A DNA stretch of 64,000 bases from Tepidisphaeraceae bacterium. GTDB taxonomy: Bacteria > Planctomycetota > Phycisphaerae > Tepidisphaerales > Tepidisphaeraceae. The notes beneath the pieces are model-generated. The model searched no databases. It saw only the letters and a program-made list of their open reading frames with translations, and was not told where the DNA came from. Positions 8,870 through 17,133 of this stretch are shown here, in pieces (positions within the stretch are counted from its first letter, which is position 1; every line of letters starts with the position of its first letter). The stretch is from the NCBI GenBank assembly GCA_035998445.1, contig DASYHQ010000052.1, forward strand, positions 62,001 through 126,000. The letters run 5' to 3'. The position numbers and the translations under genes are program-made.

Positions 8870-11800
8870 ACAACGTGCCGACGACATCATTCTCGAAGCC
8901 CACGCAAAGTTCATGGCGGAGGCGTTCGCCAGGCTGTTGGGGGACCCCACTCGGGGGACCGTAACGTTCGTACGCTGCCTCAGCCGAGAGGTCATAGAGG
9001 GGCTCTGTGGCACCCCAGCGTTTCAGGTCGCCGGGTGGGACATCCGAGCAGTCGTGGAAAGCGCTGACCCTGCGAGGCGGTACATCACGGCCGACTTGGC
9101 CGTCGAACTGCGGGAGGATAAGGGGGACGTGCCACTCCTCCTCCTGGTCGACCCGTCCGCGGCAGGGGCGGGGATGGACGGCATCTACAACGCGAGCCGC
9201 GAGATCAAGGAGGCCGAGCTCTTCGACGAGGCCGGGAAGGTCGCCGCCAAGTCGATCAAACACGGCTGGACGAGCTTCGCCCGGACCGCGGTCCGCTACG
9301 CCAGTCGCCTCGGGGGGCGTCGCGGGGTATCCCCGTGGCGTGAGTTTGATTTCCTCACCCGCTGCGCCCTCAGTACCGCCGACATCGGCCAGTCACTTGC
9401 CCGCCTCGGTCTTTGGCCGATCAAACTGGGCAACAAGCCGAATCAGGACGACCTTGGGCTCTCCGCGGTGATGGTCGAGAAGCTGCTTCTAGGAGGCCCC
9501 GGAGGCCGGTCGCCACAAGCCCGGATTGATGCGTTGATGTTGGACGACCTGAGCCCCCAGACTCGCGCCACCCTGGAGCGATTCGTCCGCGACGCCGCAT
9601 CGAGACCGCTAGACGACGCGGTGCGGGAATTGGAGGGGCACGCCGAGCTATGGTTGAACGAGGTCCGACTCGCGACCGCAGGCGGCCGACTACAGGCCAT
9701 CCAGTGGGTGACCTGGCGCGGCAAGAACGGTTCGGTTGGGAAGTGGTGTGGCCTGATCGACCACGGTGAGGGTCTGCCTCACTTTGTGATGGACCCCGAC
9801 GCAGCTACCGCGAAGCAGCTGTCCCGGCTGGAGATCCGGTGGAACACGCAGCCGGTGGAACTGGGGCGATCGACAGTCGAGTATCGCGTCACCGTTCTGG
9901 CCGGCGAAGACGAGCTAGCTGAGAAGACCGTTAGCCATGCGGAGCGGAGCCCGCAGCGGATCGTGTTCACGAACGAGGATTTCAACGACCTCGATGAGGA
10001 CGCGCGGTTCGAGGCTCGCGTGCGGATCACCGCAGTCGGCGCGGAAGGCGTAGAGCCGGCCGAGTCGGACGAGTTCCTGCTCTACTTCGGCCAAGAAGTG
10101 CCGTCAAAGGGCATTACCGCCGGTGCCGGAAAGCCCGTCCGCGCGGCAGTCGAGGGCGCGATAACGCTACTCGATGCGGCCGCGTTCGATGATGCCTGCT
10201 CGAAAGAGCCCGCCGAACTCTTCTCAGAAGACAAGAAGGGTTATGTCCTGTACCGGCCCCAGCCCGGGCGTGGCGGCTTCAAGGTGCCCCGACCGCCATT
10301 GCTGAAGGCGGTGGAGGAGTCGTGGGCGTTGAACCCTGAGTCGGTCGGGCGTTGGGTGGTTCGCGTGCGGGCGGACGGATCTCCCGTGGGCGGTCCGACC
10401 TTCGTCGAACTGGAGCCCGCGTTCTGTCCAGAAGACCTCTTCGACCGCCTGAGAAAGGCCTCGAAGCGGTTCTGCGACGACGTAATGCGAGGTCCCGGGG
10501 CGGTGGCCAAGGTGTACTGCGGCCAGGTGGCGGCGACCGAGGAGTACGTTAACGCGTGGTCGGCCGCGCTCGACAAGGCGCGGCCGGAGGCGTCGCTCTC
10601 GCACACGGTGGAGGTGCAGTCCCTCTCCGGCCGCACCATCGGCCTAGTGGTCCTCCCGACGCACCCGCTCCGCGTGTCCTGGCACATGGCCTACGACCAG
10701 CTCGCCAGGCACGCCCGGTACGAATCTAACACGCCTGCGGCCGACGTACGCGACGTCCTCGCGACGCTGGACTCCGCCCACTTTCCATCGCTGCTTCCAG
10801 GGCTTGCGCCGGGGTACAGCTTCGTGTTCGGCGATACGCTCGGCTTCCACGCGGTGGCGATGGTGCGCGACGACGACAACGAGCCGAAGGCGGCGATCTC
10901 GCAGATTGCGGCGTGCCTGGCCAAGGACCAGCCGGAGCTTGCGCCTTCGGTCGGGGCGCAGGCGGCAGAAGTGCTAGCGCGGGAGGTCCGTAAATACGTC
11001 GACCACCACAGCATCCGCCGACTCCTGCACGTCCACGCCCTGCGGCCGGGAGATGGGATGACCTTGGGGCGGGCGCTGGGGAAGGTAGCCGAGCCAGGCG
11101 GCCTCGTCGACGACAGCGATGCTGCTGCCGCCGACGTTCGGCAGCTCGGGTTCGTAGTGGAGCTCTTTACTGCCGAGGTCGAGCGCGGCCAGACCGGCAG
11201 ATTCTTCACCGAGGTCGTGGAGCGCCGCCGGAGCGGTGCGGGCGGTCTGGATCCGCGCGACCGGTGGATGCTCGAGAGTATGGTCTGCGAGGGCGGGATC
11301 AGCTTGCCTCGCCTACGGTGGGCCAAACGCGAGCAGGCGCTGCCCGACCGGGCGGCACACCTCGCGGTCGCATTCGACACGTTCGAGTCCCGCGTCGAGG
11401 CCATTGTCCTCGAAGGCCAAGCCCCCCGGCCCGCACAGGCCTATGGCCTCGTCGCGCAGCCGGAGCGACGGTGGACCTTCACCCCAACGCCGACGTGGGT
11501 CTCGTTCCAGCCGCCGCTCATCGACGGCGAGAAGCACCCCGCTGGGAAAGTGCTCACCGACCGCATGCTGCGACTCCAACGGGTCGTCCTGCAGGCCGTC
11601 GCCGCCCACCGAGGGGGCGACGCCGGCGCGTGGCCGGCGCTCGTCACGAGACTATCGCCAGAGCGCCGGGCTGCGCTGACCCGCCTGCACCACCTGAGCG
11701 ATTGGGTCGTCACTGTCGACCGTAACGCGGGCGTCGAGTACTTCGACTCGCCGCACGAGGCGGGAGCGGTCTACGACACCTACGTGATCGACTGCGTTCC

Positions 11801-13904
11801 AGAGCGGGACGACCTGGGCAACCTACAGCTTATCACGTCCACCGTGCGGGTCGACGAGGTACAGGACCTGCTTAACGAGACACTCGGCCAAATGGGCCTG
11901 AGCAGCAACCCGAGCAACTGCCGGTTTCTACTCTCCCAGTTAAAAGCCCTGAGCGGTCGGCTTGCGATCCGCCTGACAAATCGTAACGCGGCAGCCGGCG
12001 AACTCGTCGCCCTTGCCGCCGTTTACGCAAACTGCCTTCGGGCCGAGCCCGGGTCCGACGACTGGCTAGGGGTCCAGCAGGGGTTCTTCGTGCCGCTCGA
12101 CGACGTCCGCGACCTGCACCCGGTGGCCGCCCGGCGCAATGGCCAGGGGGACGACCAGGACGTGAACTACCGCGCTGACCTGCTATTCGTGACGGCCGCG
12201 GGGCGCGGGGGACTGCGGCTGTGCTTCGTGGAGGTCAAGTATCGGCGACACCTCGGCGACGCCGGGGATCCAGGCCTCGTCCGCGACGTCGTCGCGCAGG
12301 CGACGGGCACGGCCCGCCGGTGGCAGGACTGGTACTTCGACCCCAGCCTGCCCGAGCTTACGCAGAACCTCAGGCGGGGCCGGCTGGCGCGGGCGATACG
12401 CTTCTATGCCGACAAAGCGAGGCGTCACGACCTGTCGGACGAGGCCCACCAGCGGCTCGTCGCGGAGATCGACAAGATGGTCCGCACTGGTTCAGGTTAC
12501 GCGATCGCGGCCCAGCCCCTGCCAAACCGGGGCTACATCTTCTGCCCCGAATTCGCGAGTGACGTTCCAAAAGAACTGCCCGTCGGCGACGGGGCACAGT
12601 GCAGGGTCTTTGTCTTTGGCCCGAACGTGCTACCGGAGTTGGCGGGCGGCACCCGGGAGCCCGCGCGCCCTCAGACCCGGCCGACAGACGGCCCCGCCAC
12701 GGTGATCGAATGCGCCAAAGTCGTGCTCGAATCGAGCGTGAGTGCCAAGGAACCGTCGGCACCCGAGTCGCAGGGTGCGGGCGTTTTGCCGCCACCCGCG
12801 GGCGAATTACCCGCCGTGCACCCGACACCAGCGGCTATCGTACAGCCCAAGGGCGATGACCCCACGCCTGCGGCGCTCGAGGTCGTACTGGGGGACCGGC
12901 TGCCAGCCGGCGATCCCGTCGTCTGGCCCGTCAGCATCCGATCGAACCCGCACCTAATGGTGGTCGGGCTGCCGGGCATGGGCAAGACGACGTGCCTCGT
13001 CAACATCTGTCGCCAGTTCGCCGCGGCTGGTGTGACGCCCGTCGTGTTCAGCTACCACCAAGATCTGGACGAGAAGCTCGCCGAGTCGCTGGACGGCGTC
13101 CGGTTCCTCGACCACGGGACGCTCGGGTTTAATCCGCTAAGGGTAGGCGACGCGCGGCCGACCGCGTACGTCGACAACGCGGGGATGATGCGGGACATCT
13201 TCTCTGCGATCTTCCCCGAAATGGGGGACATCCAGACGGGTAAGCTTCGGACGGCGATCAAGGAGAGCTACGAGGCACTAGGCTGGGGACCGGGGGGGCC
13301 TGGCAGCGCCACGCCGAGCTTCCGAGACTTTTACCTGCGCCTCAAGTCAGAGGAGAAGCCGGACCGAGGCCTGCTCGCCAGGCTGGGGGAACTCGACGAC
13401 TACGGCGTCTTCTCCGGCACCGGGGACGGGCGGCGGCTGCTGGACGACGTCGCGCCGGCTGTCGTGCAGATCCACGCGAACCAGAACGAGCTGATCCAAC
13501 GGGCGTTCGCGTCGCTGATCCTATACGGTATCTACAAGGATATGTTCCGGCGGGGGCCTCAGGGTCGCCTCACGCACGCGGTGATCTTCGACGAGGCGCA
13601 CCGGGCGAGCAAGCTTCGGCTCCTCCCGACCATGGCAAAGGAGTGCCGGAAGTACGGCATATCGCTGGTTCTTGCCAGCCAAGAGGCCCGCGACTTCGAC
13701 GACTCGCTTTACAGCGCGGTAGCGAATTACCTGTCCCTCCGGGTGACCGAGAACGACGCGAAAACCATCGCTAGGCACTGCGTAGAAGCCGAGCTCAAGA
13801 GCCACACGGCCGATCGACTGAAGGCCCTATCGAAATACGAAGCGTTGTTCTTCGCGGAGGGGAAGAAGCGTCCCGTGTGTGTGGCGCTCAAACCCGGAGA
13901 GTAG
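8862..13904 (+). CDS. HerA/FtsK-type ATPase with PD-(D/E)xK-like motif, putative defence effector
   Basis: This is a 1680-residue protein. ATG at 8862 is preferred over an in-frame GTG at 8856 because the G-rich ribosome site lies right before it; it overlaps the previous stop. Residues D1106 and E1124-x-K1126 (CFVEVKY) form a plausible PD-(D/E)xK nuclease core. The C-terminal third is a HerA/FtsK-like motor: Walker A GLPGMGKTT (about 1369-1377), Walker B VIFDEAH with D1577-E1578, and a following LASQ segment typical of this family. The N-terminal thousand residues are unrecognised. Size, position and the C-terminal motor recall DptH of Dnd-linked restriction. As the last gene of the operon it is the most likely DNA-translocating and cleaving component (inference). 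Confidence 0.85.
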   Translation: MSEQRADDIILEAHAKFMAEAFARLLGDPTRGTVTFVRCLSREVIEGLCGTPAFQVAGWDIRAVVESADPARRYITADLAVELREDKGDVPLLLLVDPSAAGAGMDGIYNASREIKEAELFDEAGKVAAKSIKHGWTSFARTAVRYASRLGGRRGVSPWREFDFLTRCALSTADIGQSLARLGLWPIKLGNKPNQDDLGLSAVMVEKLLLGGPGGRSPQARIDALMLDDLSPQTRATLERFVRDAASRPLDDAVRELEGHAELWLNEVRLATAGGRLQAIQWVTWRGKNGSVGKWCGLIDHGEGLPHFVMDPDAATAKQLSRLEIRWNTQPVELGRSTVEYRVTVLAGEDELAEKTVSHAERSPQRIVFTNEDFNDLDEDARFEARVRITAVGAEGVEPAESDEFLLYFGQEVPSKGITAGAGKPVRAAVEGAITLLDAAAFDDACSKEPAELFSEDKKGYVLYRPQPGRGGFKVPRPPLLKAVEESWALNPESVGRWVVRVRADGSPVGGPTFVELEPAFCPEDLFDRLRKASKRFCDDVMRGPGAVAKVYCGQVAATEEYVNAWSAALDKARPEASLSHTVEVQSLSGRTIGLVVLPTHPLRVSWHMAYDQLARHARYESNTPAADVRDVLATLDSAHFPSLLPGLAPGYSFVFGDTLGFHAVAMVRDDDNEPKAAISQIAACLAKDQPELAPSVGAQAAEVLAREVRKYVDHHSIRRLLHVHALRPGDGMTLGRALGKVAEPGGLVDDSDAAAADVRQLGFVVELFTAEVERGQTGRFFTEVVERRRSGAGGLDPRDRWMLESMVCEGGISLPRLRWAKREQALPDRAAHLAVAFDTFESRVEAIVLEGQAPRPAQAYGLVAQPERRWTFTPTPTWVSFQPPLIDGEKHPAGKVLTDRMLRLQRVVLQAVAAHRGGDAGAWPALVTRLSPERRAALTRLHHLSDWVVTVDRNAGVEYFDSPHEAGAVYDTYVIDCVPERDDLGNLQLITSTVRVDEVQDLLNETLGQMGLSSNPSNCRFLLSQLKALSGRLAIRLTNRNAAAGELVALAAVYANCLRAEPGSDDWLGVQQGFFVPLDDVRDLHPVAARRNGQGDDQDVNYRADLLFVTAAGRGGLRLCFVEVKYRRHLGDAGDPGLVRDVVAQATGTARRWQDWYFDPSLPELTQNLRRGRLARAIRFYADKARRHDLSDEAHQRLVAEIDKMVRTGSGYAIAAQPLPNRGYIFCPEFASDVPKELPVGDGAQCRVFVFGPNVLPELAGGTREPARPQTRPTDGPATVIECAKVVLESSVSAKEPSAPESQGAGVLPPPAGELPAVHPTPAAIVQPKGDDPTPAALEVVLGDRLPAGDPVVWPVSIRSNPHLMVVGLPGMGKTTCLVNICRQFAAAGVTPVVFSYHQDLDEKLAESLDGVRFLDHGTLGFNPLRVGDARPTAYVDNAGMMRDIFSAIFPEMGDIQTGKLRTAIKESYEALGWGPGGPGSATPSFRDFYLRLKSEEKPDRGLLARLGELDDYGVFSGTGDGRRLLDDVAPAVVQIHANQNELIQRAFASLILYGIYKDMFRRGPQGRLTHAVIFDEAHRASKLRLLPTMAKECRKYGISLVLASQEARDFDDSLYSAVANYLSLRVTENDAKTIARHCVEAELKSHTADRLKALSKYEALFFAEGKKRPVCVALKPGE

Positions 13905-14210
13905 CGTCGGCTTGATTCACTCAAGGTTGGGTTTCAATCGACCATCAACAGCTGGTACGGTGGCGGGTCTACTGTGACCTGCACCGGCCATGCTCGTGCG
14001 CTTACACACCGGGGTCGGTGTCGGCATCGCCTGCTTCTGCAGCGTATCACATTACCTGCTCGCACTTCGCATATCAGATCAATATCCGATTGCATATCAC
14101 ATCAGGACTCCTGATCGCTATCAGTTGAAACGACCGGAATCGGCAGGATCTACGGAGAAATGGGTGATTTCAGCCCTTTCTGTTGATACGCTGTCAAGCA
14201 GAAAATCCGA

Positions 14211-14252
14211 CTTCGGAACCGAGGGTTGTAGGTTCGAGCCCTACCGAGTGCA
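14211..14252 (+). pseudogene. 3' half of a tRNA gene, possible attachment-site remnant
   Basis: Starting in what looks like an anticodon loop (CTTCGGA, which would be Arg-TCG), the sequence continues through a variable loop, a perfect T arm (GTAGG, loop TTCGAGC, CCTAC) and a 3' acceptor strand CGAGTGC with discriminator A. No matching 5' acceptor strand (GCACTCG) or D arm lies upstream, and the anticodon stem has no partner. Integrases commonly cross over from the anticodon loop to the 3' end, which leaves exactly this half. The intact copy would then lie left of the window. Confidence 0.7.
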
Positions 14253-14277
14253 GTTTTCCCAAAAGGACAGCAGAAAT

Positions 14278-14309
14278 AGGCACTTAACGCGAATCCGCGT
14301 CAGGTGCCT
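14278..14309. repeat. Imperfect inverted repeat after the tRNA remnant
   Basis: AGGCACTTAACGCG pairs with CGCGTCAGGTGCCT with one mismatch and one G-U pair across a short loop. It lacks a T-run, so it is an uncertain terminator. It may belong to the old tRNA or attachment site. Confidence 0.4.
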
Positions 14310-14474
14310 CTTCGCGTGTCCACCCCGTCAATTTGGCGAACTTTGGCAACCACATGAGCGGGTTGCCAAGTTCCGTCGCGCCTTTGCGAGCCGGAGAAGC
14401 GAGTACGTGCCGCGATCGCAAGCAAAGTCCGATCGGCAGTTAGATGAGATCCACTCCGTCGACTTGCAGTCGAC

Positions 14475-16412
14475 CTAGGGCGCTTCGATCCGCGCGTACT
14501 CCCGACGCGCCCAGGGCGCGCCGCTGTCGGCTGCGCCGGACATGGGGCTGAAGGGGACGGACGAATTGGACACGAGCGCGAAGCCCGCCAGTGGCATGTC
14601 CTGCATAGCGAGGTGTAGAGACGGCGACGATTCCTCCCAGACGATGACCCGTTCGATCGAGCGATCGTTGCGTACGTCTCGGGCGATCCTTGTCATCGAC
14701 GCGTTGGCGCCGACAACGCACCAGGCGCTGATGTCGCCGGTCAAAAAATCGCGCGGCGTGGTCTGACGGCCGGTGGCACGGAACAGGTAATACCGGCTCT
14801 CGGGCGTGCTAAACGTGGCGTGCTGCGCGAAGCGCCAGGATTGCGGCTGCAGCGTGTAGGTTCGCAGGGAACGGTCGCCCTGCGCCGCCGCGACGTCGCG
14901 AGCCAAAGCGGCCAGTGGCGCGCCGGGTTTGGGGTCAATCCACGTGCTCGGGAAGTGCGGCGCGTTCGCCGCGATGAACAGGCCGACGCCGAGCCACGCG
15001 AGCGGCCCGGGCAACCGGTTGAGCAGCGCCGCGATCGCGATCAGCAGTGCCGGGAACATCATGCTGAAGTACCGCGTCATCCAGATCGGCTGTCGCGGCC
15101 GATCCTCGACCGCGGCGGCGAGCGCCACACACAGCAGCCACAATGCCGCCGCGACCAGCAGGAGCTGGCCGACCTTGGCAAATCGACCGCGCCAGCTTGG
15201 GCTGCAACAGAAGAAGCCCGCGACCGCTGCGATGGACAGCGGAATCGCCCACGGCCAGATCCACTGGTGCCATACTGCACGTATCGCTTCGCCGGGCCAG
15301 GCGAAGTCCGGCACGGAGATGCAGTAGAACGCGTACACCGGCACGACGATCCACGCGCCGAGCCACAGCGTGGTTCGCCAGCCCCGCTCGCGTGCCGGTG
15401 CACGCTTTCGGCGCCGCGATGGCCACGGAAACAACCCGGCGATCGGCAGTCCGATCGCACACCAGCGCACGGCACGCAGGCCCGCGCTCAGCTCCGGATC
15501 GTCGATGCGTTGCTCGCGGCGGTTCCCGGTGAACACCTGTTGCACCAGCGCGAACTCCAGCAGGTCCGCGCTGCTGTCGCCACTGATCTGCGCGTCGATC
15601 CACGCGAGCCCGCTGCTGCGCTGCCATCCGTCCTGCTCGATCCGTTCCTGCCATCGGTTGAAGGCGGCGGCGTAGGGCCCGATGCCACTGACGATGATGC
15701 CGATACCGACGAAGAGCAGCATCGCCGGTTGCAAGCCCGCCCGGCGGTGCGTCAAGAAGATCAACAGTTGCAGGCCGATCACGATCAGGCCCAGCGCGTG
15801 CAGCCCGAGCATTGCCAGGGAGGCGGCGATCCACGAGAGCCAGGCGGTGCAGCTTCGGGTGCGCAGCCACCAGAGCAGGCCGCCCATGCTGAGCGTGCAA
15901 CAGAGCCAGAAGTGCGAGTACATCTTCGCGTCGCGCGCGTAGTACATGAAGAACGCCGACCCCGCCGCCATCGTGGCGGCCAGGAGGGCGACGCGCGGCG
16001 TCAACAGCTGTCGCGCGACCCAGTAGATCGCCGGGATCGTCAGCGTCCCCGCCAACGCCGGCACGAACCGCATCGCCGTGGGCGTCATCGGCACGTGTCG
16101 GCTGATGAGGAAGTACAGCTCGTAGTGAAGCGGCATGAAGCCGTCGAACCGCAGGATGTCGAGCATCTCGCGGTACGTGCCGCACACGCGCCAATAGGTG
16201 AACGCCTCGTCGCGCCAGAGCGGGGGCACCGACAGGTCGTAAAATCTCAGCGAGCCGCCGACTAGCGTGATGAGGAGCAACAGCGCGTAGTGCCCGGCCG
16301 ATCGCCAGCGAGGAGAGAGAGCCCGCTGGCCACGCCTGACACGCTGGAGCCATGGCAACGAGGGCGCAGGCGATTGGATCGACGACGGTGACAGTTGCGT
16401 GGCACGTGTCAT
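14475..16412 (-). CDS. GT39-like integral membrane glycosyltransferase
   Basis: A 645-residue protein with about ten hydrophobic segments. The first extracytoplasmic loop carries the acidic pair of polyprenyl-phosphate-dependent transferases (PLWRDEAFTYW) followed by a PLHYELYFLI-type segment, as in the GT39/ArnT-like superfamily (PMT_2). Such enzymes move a sugar from a lipid-linked donor to a protein or lipid on the outer side of the membrane. The C-terminal 150 residues form a soluble periplasmic part. Neighbours give no operon context. The acceptor and the sugar cannot be told from the sequence. Confidence 0.82.
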   Translation of the reverse strand: MTRATQLSPSSIQSPAPSLPWLQRVRRGQRALSPRWRSAGHYALLLLITLVGGSLRFYDLSVPPLWRDEAFTYWRVCGTYREMLDILRFDGFMPLHYELYFLISRHVPMTPTAMRFVPALAGTLTIPAIYWVARQLLTPRVALLAATMAAGSAFFMYYARDAKMYSHFWLCCTLSMGGLLWWLRTRSCTAWLSWIAASLAMLGLHALGLIVIGLQLLIFLTHRRAGLQPAMLLFVGIGIIVSGIGPYAAAFNRWQERIEQDGWQRSSGLAWIDAQISGDSSADLLEFALVQQVFTGNRREQRIDDPELSAGLRAVRWCAIGLPIAGLFPWPSRRRKRAPARERGWRTTLWLGAWIVVPVYAFYCISVPDFAWPGEAIRAVWHQWIWPWAIPLSIAAVAGFFCCSPSWRGRFAKVGQLLLVAAALWLLCVALAAAVEDRPRQPIWMTRYFSMMFPALLIAIAALLNRLPGPLAWLGVGLFIAANAPHFPSTWIDPKPGAPLAALARDVAAAQGDRSLRTYTLQPQSWRFAQHATFSTPESRYYLFRATGRQTTPRDFLTGDISAWCVVGANASMTRIARDVRNDRSIERVIVWEESSPSLHLAMQDMPLAGFALVSNSSVPFSPMSGAADSGAPWARREYARIEAP

Positions 16413-16678
16413 GGCCGAGGCGGCTCCCAGCGGGATGTCGCGTTCTGTCGTAAGTCGCGGATGACTTTACCCATGCACGTCGGCGACGCAAAGCGAACCG
16501 GTCTATTGTGCGGCGACGTGATGCGTGATCCAAGGCTGAGCCGGGTGGGGGTGATTTGGGCAGCTACCTCAAAATCGGTGGTGGCATACCGTTCGGGCGG
16601 TTTTTGGAGACACCTTCCAAAATTTTTGTGCCGCTCCGTGGCGGTGGGCGGGGGGAGAGGTATACTGGGGAATAAGAG

Positions 16679-16954
16679 GTGGATGCGGTGGGATTTGCGG
16701 TGCAAGAAGTACAGGCTACGCCGAACCCGAACGCGTTCAAGTTCATTTTGGATCGCCAGATCGTGGCCCAGCCTACTAGTTTCCTCGAGGCGGCCGCGGG
16801 GCAAGATCATCCGATCGCCTGCAGATTATTCGAGGTTCCGGGCGTGAACAGCGTGTTCATGTTGGGGGATTTCGTCACGATCAACAAAAGTTCTGACGCG
16901 CGTTGGGCCGATATTACCCCGAAGGTGAAGAAGGTTCTGAAGCAAGTCGATTGA
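16679..16954 (+). CDS. Nfu/NifU N-terminal-type Fe-S scaffold protein
   Basis: A 91-residue protein matching the N-terminal domain of Nfu scaffold proteins (QATPNPNAFKFILDR near the start, VPGVNSVFMLGDFVTINK in the middle). Nfu proteins help transfer Fe-S clusters. This one lacks the CxxC cluster-binding C-terminal domain and is the N domain alone, which is common in several phyla. The start is GTG at 16679 or GTG at 16688; the AAGAGGTGG stretch favours the second slightly. A strong terminator follows at 17039. Confidence 0.85.
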   Translation: MDAVGFAVQEVQATPNPNAFKFILDRQIVAQPTSFLEAAAGQDHPIACRLFEVPGVNSVFMLGDFVTINKSSDARWADITPKVKKVLKQVD

Positions 16955-17038
16955 CGCGCGATACACAATTATTTTGAGATTTTGAAGGTCCACGGCAGAA
17001 TACGCCTCCTAGAATTGTTTCCGATTTTCTTCCCTCCT

Positions 17039-17077
17039 GCCCCGTACGTTACACCCACGCGTACGGGGCTCTTTTTT
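17039..17077 (+). terminator. Rho-independent terminator after the Nfu-type gene
   Basis: A perfect 10-bp stem (GCCCCGTACG with CGTACGGGGC) encloses an 11-nt loop and is followed by CT and a run of T. It would end the Nfu transcript before the convergent gene at 17134. Confidence 0.9.
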
Positions 17078-17133
17078 GCGCTTCCCTCTCGCAATTTCGA
17101 TTAAATCGGCATGGTCGCATAGCGAGCTCAGGC

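Larger units (their letters stand above)
13905..14474. other. Island boundary region with tRNA remnant and inverted repeat
   Basis: No credible protein gene lies in these 570 bp. It holds a tRNA 3' half (14211-14252) and an imperfect 14-bp inverted repeat (14278-14309). A frame of 162 codons (13990-14478) is open but runs straight through the tRNA remnant. The region marks the passage from the defence island to ordinary chromosomal genes. Confidence 0.6.

Noticed and set aside
1-13904. A standard BREX type 2 (Pgl) cluster
   Set aside because: The NERD-kinase part fits PglW, but no PglZ-type phosphatase or PglY-like protein is seen, and the other two large genes do not match the usual set.
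13990-14478. A 162-codon open frame after the defence operon
   Set aside because: It reads straight through the tRNA 3' half and an inverted repeat, lacks a ribosome site, and has no recognisable protein pattern.
14820-16265. A 481-codon plus-strand frame
   Set aside because: It is the complement of the GT39-like membrane protein; Arg/Gln/His-rich translation without family patterns.
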